In this document: positions 1 to 10,178 of the stretch, piece after piece
Layout: the number at the start of each line of letters is the position of its first letter
Position numbering within the stretch: position 1 is the stretch's first letter
Assembly: GCA_033439795.1 (NCBI GenBank)
Contig: JAUTDP010000012.1
Coordinates: 62,001-126,000 of the forward strand
Source of the DNA: Sordaria brevicollis
Lineage: Eukaryota; Ascomycota; Sordariomycetes; Sordariales; Sordariaceae
DNA length: 64,000 nt
Reading direction: 5' to 3'
The notes under the pieces: generated by a model
Told to the model about the DNA's origin: nothing
Database searches by the model: none
What the model saw: the letters and a program-made list of their open reading frames with translations, nothing else
Made by a program: the position numbers and the translations under genes

Positions 1-287
1 AAGATCTCTTCACCAAAGTCAAGAGGAACAGCAAAGTTGAATAAAAAAGAGGAAAATACACTATAAGCGTGCCGAACGAAGGAGCCTATTGTCCATCATT
101 GATTATCACAAAAGTGATACACATTCACGGTTCCGGACCCGAACGACCCACCAATACGAATCCACCTACTTCTCTTCCTTGGCATTCCTCCTCAGGACGC
201 TCTCACTTTTGCCTCACTGGGGTTGACCACCGTGGACGACTTTTTACACGACACTCCCATCACGACATAGTACATAAGGTAGTGAGA
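1..287. other. Upstream sequence of the karyopherin gene
   Basis: This stretch carries the probable 5' leader and promoter of the gene starting at 288. An open frame runs through it in phase with that start, but it has no upstream ATG and no recognisable protein sequence. I see no other feature here. Confidence 0.4.
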
Positions 288-3200
288 ATGGAGCCACTCC
301 CATTACCCACCAGCCTGGCTGAGGTGGAACAGGTAAGAGCAACTGTGAAAAGAGAATGATGGATTACAACCAGGACATCCATGGAGACCACGAGGCTAAC
401 ACGACTCACATCTGCTGACAGTTGATTATAGCTCTCTACCAGCCAAACCCCCCTGAGACTGTCTCACGTATCCAGGAGGTTCTTCAGAGACTTCAAAAGT
501 CCCCTGAGGGCTGGCAGCTTGCTCAGAGCTTAATTGGAAACCCCAATGACAACATCAAGTTTTATGCGGCCCTGACCATTATTGTCAAACTAAACAAAGA
601 CAGGTACATCCCCTATCTCTATTTCTGACTCTTCATCAGACTTTGGCAGACTGACTGATGTTCTCCCAGTGCTACTCTCACCGATGATGAGGCAAAGGAG
701 CTGCTACAGAACATCCTTGGTTGGACGATAGCATCGTGCGCCCAAGGTGTTGCTCCTTTTGTCATCAAAAAGTTGTGTATTGCTCTCGTCACGTTCTTCA
801 TCCACTTTTCGCAGTTATGGCCCAACTGCCTTCGCCATTTCATATACAGCCTCGATCTCGGGCGGGCTACCCCTATCGAGGCATTGGACGACGCTCTACA
901 GACCGAAATCCTCGTCAACAATCTTGAGCTTTCGAAACTGAAGGTCGCCATATGGTTCGCCACCTCCCTTGTCGAGGAAGTTGGAAAGACGGATATGAAC
1001 TCGATCAAGTACGCCCATGTGCACGAGCGTCTCGTCCGTAATGCGGCCGACTTGTCCCCTTTGTTAGCACGCGGGTTTATGCCGTCAGATGACTCCTACC
1101 AGACGCAGGGAGAATCACTCGTTTGTTTTCAGGTATGTGAAACGTCAAAAAGAGATACGTCGAATAACTAAAGATTGAAAGATTGGACAGGCCACTGACG
1201 ATCATGCAGGCCTGGATTCTCTATGGACAACGCACGTCCTCTAATACCGATATCCTGGTGACACAGCTACGGGAACTCGTCAATCCGGCTCTCAACTGCT
1301 TCGCCATCGACGACCTATTTCAGCCAGCCTCCGAACTCTTCAGTGATGTACTCGGCAACTATTCGGGATTCTTCACAGATGCGCACTACGAAGCACTGGC
1401 ATCTTTGTTCGACAGCGAATGGGCGGCAGGGCACTACAACAGGGTCATCCACGGCGACCATGAGCTTGAAGGCATTTCGTTTGGCCTTCTCATGCTTGCA
1501 TATGGTGATGCCAAGGTGTCGGATCTCATGTGCAGCACTGATGAACGGTCACAGAGATTTCTGGGGAGACTAGCTGGTCTTCTTGCTGCTGATGGCTACC
1601 TGGTTGGCGAGGACGCAATATTCGTTCCTGCCCTGGAGTTCTGGGCGACGTTTGTCGAGACCATGATCGACAACATCTACTCGGAAGAGGAAGCGAACGT
1701 GAATGTCTGGCGCCCGCATGCTGAACAACACCTCAAGAGCGTGGTGTCAAATTGCTGGAGGAAGGCGCAGTGGCCCCCTGCAGAGACATTTGCCGAGTGG
1801 GATTCCAATGAGCGTGTCGGTTTCACGGATGCGAGAAAAGATATTGCTGATATGCTACAGTCTATCTTCACTCTTGAGAATCTCGCTCTGGTCTCCCTTT
1901 TCTCTGGTCTATTCCTCCAGGCACTCTCTGTCCAGTCGTGGGCTGAAGTAGAGGCATCGGCATTCTGTCTCGGATCTTTGTCCGATTGCATCACCGAAGA
2001 CCCCCAATATGACGTGGAGTTAAGCAAGGTCTTTGCTTCACCCTTCTTTGATCTTCTTGGCCAGGCTCAGGGCCCTGTCCCGCTACGTCTGCGTCAAACA
2101 GGTCTTCTGCTCATCGAGCGATACTGCGAGTACTTTGAGAGACACTCTGAATATCTCCCACATGCGCTCAACCTTCTCTTCGCGGCCGTTGGTGATCCTG
2201 TCCTTGGTGGGCCATCTGCAAAGTCTATCTCGACTCTTTGCTCATCGTGCCGTTGCATTCTTACGAGCGAAGCACCGGCGTTCATCATGCACTACCAAAC
2301 AATCCGCAGCAGGCAAGTTCTCGACTCCCTCGCGGAGGAGCGCATCATCCTCGCCATCGCCTCCATCATTCAAGCCATTCCGGATTCGACCCAGAAGTTG
2401 GCTGTTTTTGAGAACCTCTACTCGATCATCAAAGCGGACTGCGAACGCGCTGTTCAGCTCAAACAACAGCCCAGTTTGCTGAACCTGTCGGACCCCAACT
2501 TCTTGCGTGGCGTTGAGCAACCGGGCGAGGTTGCTTCTGCCGATGAAGTCTCTCATCAACTCGCCGTCCGTGCTCTTCGGTCACTTCAAAGCATGGCCAA
2601 GGGTATGCAGGATGTTAAGGAACATGTCGTTGACCTTGATGCCGATCCTTCCTCCGGGAACCAGGACCCGAAGCTTGTCGCTATCCAGGCCGACATCCTC
2701 AACGTCTTGGTTGAGATGCAGAGAACTTTCAGCACCAGCGGAGAGATCGTGGAGATCATATGCATTATCTTCCGAGCGGGTTTCTCGGAGACTGAGTCAG
2801 GTCCGTTCGTGTTCCCTCCTGAGGCTGTGACAAACTTCTTCAGCCAGCAAAGATTCGAGACTCCTAGGCTGGGCACTTTGTTGAGCACGGCATGCTCGTT
2901 TGTCGGAAGTTTATTCAGAGGACCCAAACACTTGGTTCCGCCCTTGCTGGCCCAGTTGCTACCCTGGGTTATCAACATGCTCAACAGTCTTCCGGAACCA
3001 GAAAGCGATACGGAAGTAGCGCAGAACGGCATCTGCTTCGTGGACAAGATTATGACAAGGTATCCGGAGGTGGTGTTCCAAATTCAACCTTCACAGATGC
3101 TCGAGTTCTTTTTCATGTTCTCGCTCAAGGTCTTGAACGGGAAGGAGCCACTGCCCAAGACGGCGTCGGCGGAGTTCTGGGTAAGTCTTGTTGTCCTTAT

Positions 3201-3695
3201 GGATCATTCCCTGCTGTGTTTCATTGTACTAATACGCAAACCAGAGTAACTTCATCACCCTTAAGCCGGAGTCGCCTGAACTTCAGGGGACCATCAACAA
3301 CGCCATGGAGCACCTCGGACCGCTTATCTCACAGACTCTCATCCAGAACATCGGTGGTAACGCTGCCAGGAGCGAACTGGACAAGCTGAGTGATCCTCTC
3401 AAGAAGCTTGTGACGAGTCAAGTGCGTTCAAAGCAATGGCTCGAACAGGCGCTCTTCGATCAGAGTTTCCCTAGCCAGCAAGTGGGCAACGAGGAGAAGT
3501 CGACCTTCCTGAAGAAGATTATTGGGTCAGTTTACTATTCTGCTATGCTGTTTACTATTCTATTATGCTGTTTTCCACGTACAGACTACTGACACATACA
3601 TTCACAACAGACTGAGGGGAGCGAGGACTACCAACCAGGTAGTCCGGGAGTTCTGGCTGGCTTGCAGGGGTTCAAACTTTTCGTATGCTTCCTAG
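288..3695 (+). CDS. kap122: Importin-13-like karyopherin beta (Kap122/Pdr6 family)
   Basis: This is a predicted nuclear transport receptor of the importin-beta superfamily, which carries cargo through nuclear pores under RanGTP control. Model: exons 288-332, 422-603, 670-1132, 1210-3180, 3245-3525 and 3611-3695, giving 1008 aa, about the usual size for the family. The N-terminal region (about residues 20-110) has the importin-beta N-terminal pattern, including GWQLAQSLIGNPNDNIKFYA. The rest is helical and leucine-rich, as expected of HEAT repeats. The start at 288 is the only ATG in phase before the first donor. The splice phases close without any internal stop. Intron 5 has a weaker donor (GTCAGT) and contains a 20-bp tandem repeat. 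The family call rests on the N-terminus and overall architecture. Assignment to Kap122/importin-13 rather than another karyopherin is inference. Confidence 0.8.
3530..3569 (+). repeat. 20-bp tandem duplication inside an intron
   Basis: Two adjacent 20-nt copies (3530-3549 and 3550-3569) begin with GTTTACTATTCT/A and differ at two positions, one G to A and one C to T. They sit in intron 5 of the karyopherin gene, just after its donor, and lengthen the intron without touching its splice sites. Confidence 0.8.
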
Positions 3696-4294
3696 GCGTC
3701 TGCAATGGATAGAATGAGCCTTGGAGCTCGATACAGGTTGTGAAGCAACTTTGTGATTATGTTATATTACTGCTCTTCTCTGTTCCGGTGATAACAGGAT
3801 TGGCTCTTGAAGCATGTCCGTATATGTTAGACAATGTTGAAAAATGAACTGGGGAAAAGTCACTGGAGCAGCTAGGTGTTTGTCAAATGGCTAAAAATGA
3901 TGTATTCACTATATTTACTTGCAGAACTTTTTCAAGACTAAACGAACTTATGCGAACTGATTGTAGACATCAAGCTCGGAAGAGCTCTACAGGTATGGCA
4001 TCTAGACCTGGTCCTAGCGCCATCCACATAGCTAACCCTGCCAAGCCTCGGTTGCATCAGGGGTGGGCTGCCATTTCTCATACACAACCCTCACTCTTCA
4101 ACCACAGTTCATCCCATCTCCCGTTGAGCTTCACCAGGATTGAATCCACAACGGCCCAGTGTAAGTCCAAGTACCCAGTGACCATGTGTTCACTCAAGGA
4201 GCCCGTTTGCTTTGAAAGAGTTTCCTAGTTCTTACATCTTCAATCATGAACTGACACGCACAGCAGGACCTTGTGATCCGTCTTCTCACGCACC
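3696..4294. other. Intergenic region between karyopherin and mitochondrial TrpRS genes
   Basis: This contains the 3' end of the karyopherin transcript and the promoter/leader of the downstream gene on the same strand. A 113-codon open frame at 3887-4228 resembles nothing I recognise and is probably chance. No RNA gene is visible. Confidence 0.4.
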
Positions 4295-5701
4295 ATGAAG
4301 TCCCTCACCAAGCCGTACGGCTTCATGTGCCGGCAAGGCGTCCTCACTTCCTTCACCACCAGAGCATCAACCATCCACCAACAACGACTCTACTCTTCTT
4401 CAAAATCCCATGAGACAGCGCCACCACCCGCCAAAAAGCCGCAAAGACAAATAATCTTCTCCGGCATCCAGCCCACCGGCGTTCCTCACCTAGGCAACTA
4501 CCTCGGCGCCCTCCAGCAATGGAAGGTCATGCAAGACAACGCCGACCCGGAGACGACAGACCTGATTTTCTCCGTGGTCGACCTTCACGCCATCACCGTT
4601 CCGCAGGAGCGCGGCAACCTGAGGAAATGGAAGAGGGAAATGTTGGCGGCGCTGCTGGCCATAGGCTTGGATCCGAAGCGATGCACCATCTTCTACCAGA
4701 GCATGGTTCCGGCGCACTCGGAGTTGCAGTGGATTTTGAGCTGTACGGCTAGCACAGGGTATTTGAGCCGGATGACGCAGTGGAAGGTGAGTTTTCCATC
4801 TACTCACTTAGAGGGGGCGTTAAAGAGTTTTGGAACGAGACGACGTGCTGATATGTGAGCTGGGTTGGGGTTAGAGTAAACTTCAACTAGCAGACGACGC
4901 CGACATGCTAGACGACAAGGCCAAGTCGTCTCTCAAGCACGGCCTGTTTTCTTACCCCATCCTTCAAGCAGCGGATATTCTCGTCCACAGGGCGACCCAT
5001 GTCCCCGTCGGCGAGGATCAGAGGCAGCATCTCGAGTTTGCAAGGGAGTGCGTGACCAACTTTAACCACGCTTACAAGGGCAACGTCTTGGTTGCTCCTG
5101 AGACCATTTTGTGTAAGTTTTCATAGCATCTTTGGCACGCTTCTCGTTTCTATCTACAATACCAAACTAACCACGAAACACAGCCCCAACAAAACGCGTA
5201 ATGTCCCTCCAAAGCCCCAAGAACAAAATGTCCAAGTCCGACCCCAACCCAGCCTCCCGCATCCTCCTCACCGACAGCCCCGCGGTGATCCACGACAAGA
5301 TCAACAAAGCCAAAACCGACTCCCTGACGCCCACGCTGGGAATCACGTACGACCCCGTCCAGCGGCCCGGCGTGTCCAACCTGCTCCAGCTTCTCAGCCA
5401 CTTCGACGCCCGGAAGCGTTCGCCGCAGGAGATCGCGGCGCAGATCAACGGGGAGATGTGGGACCAGCTAAACGCCGAAGGGGCGCAGAACCCCATGAAA
5501 AAGTTGAAGGAGAAGGTGAGCGAGGTGGTGCAGGCGGAACTGAACCCGATTAGGGAGAGGTATCTGGAGTTGTTAGAAGGGGATAAGGGCAAGGAGGGCG
5601 GGTATCTGGATGAGATTATTCAGGAGGGGGCGAGGAAGGCGAATGCGAGTGCGGAGAGGACGATGCAGAGGGTGAGGAGGGCGGTGGAGTTGGGTGCTTG
5701 A
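4295..5701 (+). CDS. msw1: Mitochondrial tryptophanyl-tRNA synthetase
   Basis: This is a class I aminoacyl-tRNA synthetase that charges mitochondrial tRNA-Trp with tryptophan. Exons 4295-4786, 4875-5112 and 5184-5701 encode 415 aa. The first ~45 residues are rich in Arg, Ser and Thr with almost no acids, which suits a mitochondrial presequence. The HIGH-type signature is PHLGN (residues 64-68) after FSGIQPTGV. The second nucleotide-binding signature KMSKS lies at 258-262. Conserved blocks include TGYLSRMTQWK, then SKLQLADDADMLDDKAKSS after splicing, and HGLFSYPILQAADIL. Exon 2 must begin at 4875 (TTAG acceptor), because later AG sites lead straight to a stop. The extra residues relative to bacterial TrpRS are at the N-terminus. 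Cytosolic TrpRS is a different, larger protein, so a mitochondrial role is the natural reading. Confidence 0.93.
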
Positions 5702-6120
5702 GGAGAGCAAAACCAAAGAGTATGGTAAGAGATTGTTGTAAGATAGATTTTTAGTGATGTTCTAGAGCATGTTGGAGCGCAAAAAGGGTAGAAATGTTGT
5801 CGTAGATCTGTACTGTTTATCGGCCGGGAGTCTGGCCATCGTTCAGTGATGCTTCCTTGTGCTGGTTTCCTTCATTAACGGAAATCCGTCTTGACTCTCT
5901 GCTCGGGCGCAGCGAATCACAACTCGACAAGACCGTAACGTCTCCTGATCTGTACTATACATTTCTTATGCTACAGTATCTATACACACAAAGGGACGGG
6001 CCATATGCAGAAGACGAAAATGGGACAAACCTGACCGAAGAGAGACAGACGGACAACAAGAACAACCACCCAGCTGGAAAGACGACTTGAGAAACGGAAC
6101 CAGTATTTGCTGTATCCGTT
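5702..6120. other. Convergent 3' intergenic region (TrpRS / Rsm10)
   Basis: The genes on either side are transcribed toward this 419-bp gap, so it should hold both 3' UTRs and poly(A) sites. An open frame at 5857-6090 shows no family resemblance. Nothing else is visible. Confidence 0.4.
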
Positions 6121-7442
6121 TTAACGTCCACCAGAGATCCGGCGTCTCTCCTTGGCGAGGTAGTCCTCGAAGCTGCCGACGCCCTTCATGTCGCTGACGT
6201 GGCTGAGGTGCTCCCATCTGGTCTCCAAAAGCTTCTCGACATCGGCCTTGCTCTCGTCCATAGCCTTGCTGACGCCTGTTTGAGTTGGAAATAGCTGATT
6301 AGCACACTGTGTATCCAAGAGCATTGTAACACCGAAGCCATCGAGCGCTTCGAAAGGATTTCCGTGGTTAAACGTACCAAGCTTGCTGAACTCCCAAACG
6401 TTGGCCTTCATACCGATACCGTAGTAGGCATGCTTCTGCAAGAAGGCCAACCACAGCTGCACCGTCTCCGGGTGGCCGTCCTTGATCTGGATCAACCTCC
6501 TGAGCGTGATACGCTCAAAGTTTTCCTGCGACTTCTTGAAAATGAAATGCGACTTGGGAACGGTCCAGCGCTCGATCATGCGGGGCAAGGGAACGGGGCC
6601 GAAGGCGGGAAGGCCGAGGTAGTAGGCGGCGCGGAGGGCGAAGTCGCAAAAGAACTCGAGGTTGCGGACGGAGTAGGAACGGAGCTGGAGATCGCACGTG
6701 GGGACACCGTACTCGGCTTCGCGACGGAGAGGCTGGAGGTAGAGGGCCTCGAGCGAACGGGGCATGCGGGACATGGCGAATGCCTTATCTTCGGACTCAG
6801 CGGTCGGGGCAGCCTTGGCTTTGTTCTTCGCCTTCGGGGGCTCGGTGGTAGTCGTGATCTTGGCGATCGGGGACTCAGTGGTGGTCGTGATCTCGGCGAC
6901 CGGGGGCTCAAAGGTGACCGTGATCCCGGTCAACGGAAGCTCAGTGGCGGTCGTGCTCTCGGCGATCGGGGTGCTAGCAGGATATACCGGTCAGTCATTC
7001 TGTACCGCCTGGGATGGATCGGTTAAGCGGCGATAGATCGAGGGGCAGAGTGCGGGCATATCGGCGAGGTCTTCGACGAGCGGGCGTGCGGGTTTCGCGT
7101 GAAGGTCGACATCGACATGATCGATGGAAGATGGGTTGCGGTAATGTGAACTAACCTCGCCTCAGGAGAGGCGGCATCGGGACCTGTGATACTACGCGAC
7201 TATTAGGACAGGGACATAATACGAAGAATCTCAACAACAATCTGGTCACTTACACCGAAGCCATGCCCCGGAGCTGGGACAACGGCTGGAAGACGCTCTG
7301 GGCGGACCGGAAGGTCGCGAGAGGCTGTCATTTCCGAAGCTGATTAGACGACAATCCCGCGAGCGCATACATCGTACAAACACATGGACAGAATGCTTAC
7401 CGCCCGTCCCCGAAGGGACCGTACCGCTGGCCTTAATATCAT
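6121..7442 (-). CDS. rsm10: Mitochondrial small-subunit ribosomal protein uS10m (Rsm10)
   Basis: This is a component of the mitochondrial small ribosomal subunit. Minus-strand exons, in transcription order, are 7442-7401, 7324-7254, 6973-6378 and 6275-6121, giving 287 aa. The spliced N-terminus begins MILRPAVRSLRGRAPLATFR, an Arg-rich, acid-free sequence typical of a matrix-targeting presequence. Residues ~40-85 are a Thr/Pro/Glu-rich tandem repeat that is not part of the ribosomal fold. The uS10 core (about residues 130-202) is clear, with the blocks DLQLRSYSVRNLEFFCDFAL and ENFERITLRRLIQI. The last intron (6276-6377) is 102 nt and stop-free, so readthrough would stay in frame. The 280-nt intron 6974-7253 is long for this locus and holds an alternative-exon candidate (see findings). 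The 3' part of the model is secure; the first two exons are inferred from splice sites and the presequence. Confidence 0.85.
6838..6973 (-). repeat. Degenerate 33-bp coding tandem repeat in rsm10
   Basis: About four imperfect 33-bp units encode 11-residue repeats that start with PIAESTT, PLTGITV, PVAEITT and PIAKITT. They lie between the presequence and the uS10 fold. The repeats are read in one frame with no stops. Confidence 0.75.
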
Positions 7443-8060
7443 CTTTGCGCTGAGTGGTCTGGGAGGTTGAACGTCGACAAGTTGCCGTCACGGGCGCGGA
7501 TCAACCGAGTTTTTAGCGCGGGTTACTTGGGGGGTCGATCCGGGTTTCTTATCGATAAGGCACAATTGACGCCCATTTCTTGAACTACAAAAACATCACC
7601 ATCACATTACGGAACGAACAGCGCAAACTACGATGATATCACTGGGAGCTTAATAAACATGGTTTTGGTGATCAAACATTGATATTGTTCGATTTTGGGC
7701 TTCTCAAGGCACTGGTTCTGTCGAACCGCAGCTATCTAAGGAGATTTCTCTACCCTTCCTGGAAAGTCCTGGCGATCTCACACTGACTAGCGGAGATGCC
7801 TTCTCTCATCGCCTCACATCGAGGGATGCTGTGATGCAGTCGAGCCAAATGCTCAAGACCGAAGTGGTACACTAATTCCAAACAGTGTCGCCAGGCAAAA
7901 TGCCAGTCCTCTGTCGAGTCGACCATGGGCGAGCGACGAGGAGCCGGAAGCGACGCTTGAGTGTCGGTGTCGGATGGTTGCTTGCTGCAACAATCGTGTA
8001 CAAACTGGTGATGTTGGTTGTAGTAGATCGCAAGTGTGACTTGACTCTGGCGCGTTCGGA
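7443..8060. other. Intergenic region between fcf2 and rsm10
   Basis: Both neighbours are on the minus strand, so this holds the fcf2 3' UTR and the rsm10 promoter and leader. The minus frame at 7750-8064 lies beyond the fcf2 stop and does not resemble a protein family. Confidence 0.4.
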
Positions 8061-8906
8061 TCACTTGCGCTTTCTTCTTCCGTTGACGAGCTTCTTGTAG
8101 AAGTTTTTTCCTCCACTCTGCTTCTTCTCCTGGATGCCGTGGTACTTGTTCTTGTACTTGTCAACAACCTCAGCACCCAGAACCTCCTCAACAATGGTCC
8201 GCTTCCTCTCCTTGCGGGTGAGGCGGCTGTCACGACCGTCAGTAGCACCAGCAATGATAGTGCCAACCTGAGAGAACTCGGGGACAAAGTCCTTGCGAGT
8301 ATCCTTCTTGAAGTACTGTTTTCCCATGGCAACGACCTCACGCATTCTCAGAATTTGCAAGTCTCTCTTCAGCTCGGGGGTCAGATTCGTGCGGGGCATG
8401 TTAAACCAATCGGCGCCAGCGTCAGTCTTGGGTCCCTGTTTCTCCAGTCAGCACACTGATCTGCGAAGTTGTAGAGCAGTAACCGAAGAGAAGGAGTGGT
8501 GTCCAGTCAGAGTAACTATGAACATAAAGGAAATCATTATGGTGCAGACAACAACCCCATGACGGGGCGCCGAACTGCGTCATAAAAAAATGGGATAGGT
8601 TTTCATCATGGAAGGAGTGCGATGGGTGTTGAGAGCTGTCAAACGTACCTTGTTCTTATCCTTGGATTGAGGCACCCGGACCGACAACTTCTTGGGCTTG
8701 TTGTCCAAGGTCGGCTTCACCACCTCAGCAGGAGCGGCCGAAGGAGCCGCCACCACTACGGGGGTTTGCGCTGCGGGTGCAACAGCAGCATCTTGCCGGG
8801 GAGCCGCTACAGCATTGGAGCTCTCCGGGTTGGCAAGACGAGACTCGGCCTCAGCAAGGAGTTTGTCGATCTCAGCATCGGACAAGCCGAGTACGGAAGC
8901 CGCCAT
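8061..8906 (-). CDS. fcf2: Fcf2-type rRNA processing protein
   Basis: Fcf2 is an essential nucleolar factor of the small-subunit processome, needed for the early pre-rRNA cleavages that release 18S rRNA. Exons 8906-8649 and 8435-8061 encode 210 aa. The N-terminal half (from MAASVLGLSDAEIDKLLAEA) is an acidic helix followed by an Ala/Pro/Val-rich linker. The second exon carries the conserved Fcf2 domain from about residue 90: GADWFNMPRTNLTPELKRDL, then LRMREVVAMGKQYFKKD, ending in a basic tail GRRKRK. The splice is phase 0 (AAG|GTACGT to CAG|GGACCC) with a 213-nt intron. The start at 8906 is the first real ATG; the frame extends further upstream only from a GTG. It shares a 1.27-kb divergent intergenic region with hap5. 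Confidence 0.92.
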
Positions 8907-10178
8907 ATTGCTGGTCGGGCAAATGCACAGTTTCGTTGACTGAAAGCTGTGGAAATGCTGCTCAAGATTTGCAAGCGTTTGGGAAAGGAGGGGGAGAAAA
9001 GGGAAGAAAATTCTAAGCTTCACGGTTGGGGATAAGAAAAGACAAAATTTTGAGTGGAGCTTGCAGAAAATGTCCAGGCGTCCCCATTTTCAGCCAAGGC
9101 TTGGCATTTGCTTGTTGCTGACTGTGAAAGTTGAATGGTCACGTGGACCTTTCTGCACGGGCCAGGCCTCCAATGAGTTGGCAATCCACAGCCCCGGGCC
9201 GAGCCTGGCCAGAATGCCGGCCGTGCGTCATAGGGCGGAGAAAATGAGGCTGGAGAGTGCCAGTTGTCAACGGTTGGGCTCGGGCCAGGGCCGGCCGCGA
9301 CTTCAAGCAGAGCTGCCAGGTAGCGCGCCACAGCTGCCAGTCGCTGTTCTTCGGCGTCTTTCTGCTGCAGCGGAACTGCCCTGCAGTGAATGCTGCGGCT
9401 GTCATCTGGAGTTCCTTGTTGAAAGTCTTCAAAGATTCACTGATGCCCAACCTTTTTGGCTTCTACTGAGTCTGACCGCTTTCACCAACAAATCACCATC
9501 TTACCATCATTCTTATTTCCATCATCCGACTCTTCACAGCGTTTATAAATCAAGTCATTTGCTTCATAGGTACGTTCGGCTTATTTACTAGTCTTGTCCT
9601 ATCTCATCCTCATCCACCAGCTTCCCGCGAATAGCATTTCCCAGCAGCCTCTGGCTTCAAGCCAAAAAGACGGACCTACACCCCGATTCTCACCAATCAT
9701 TTCACCCCTTCACAAACTGGAGCTCTTACCCGTGTGGCCCGTCCCGAATTCAACAAGAGACGAGCCCGGAGCAGCGAGTCGTCCAGTGGCATCAAACTCC
9801 ACTCACTTTGTTCCCCTCTCTCCAAACAAGGAGGCCCGCCAATCACTCTGCCCAATCAAGCAGGATCTCAGACTGAGAGCCCGTTTTGCGATCATCATTC
9901 GTCAGCTCTGTCCCAAGTAAACAAAGAGACACCAAGGGGTTTGCCGACATCATAGATAGTTCAAAGTCCAACGCGCGGAAGCTAAATCTTCCTTGTTGAG
10001 AAACGCAAAGAGCTCTTCGGAAAAGCGCGACTCTTACGCGACGGCAGCCGGATATTGAAGCTGCAGTTTTGTTGTTACAGACCCGAGGTTTATTGACCCA
10101 AGTCACCCTATACAGGCAACCGATTTGCGATCAACTAGTCCCCTCTCCCCCGCAGCTCGCCAAACATTGATAACCGCC
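8907..10178. promoter_or_regulatory. Divergent fcf2/hap5 intergenic region with CCAAT boxes
   Basis: This 1.27-kb region separates the starts of fcf2 (-) and hap5 (+). Three CCAATCA motifs on the plus strand lie at 9693-9699, 9839-9845 and 9852-9858, within 500 bp of the hap5 ATG. A TATAAA-like stretch occurs near 9543. Several ATG-initiated frames here look like chance. CCAATCA is the consensus bound by the Hap2/3/5 complex whose subunit is encoded next door; binding here is inference. Confidence 0.5.

Noticed and set aside
7443..7491. Upstream start for Rsm10 at 7491
   Set aside because: The codon is GTG; the ATG at 7442 in another frame gives a good presequence and splices in frame.
8907..9023. 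Upstream extension of Fcf2 (hydrophobic stretch resembling a signal peptide)
   Set aside because: The extension has no ATG and the nucleolar protein starts naturally at MAASVLGLSDAEIDK.
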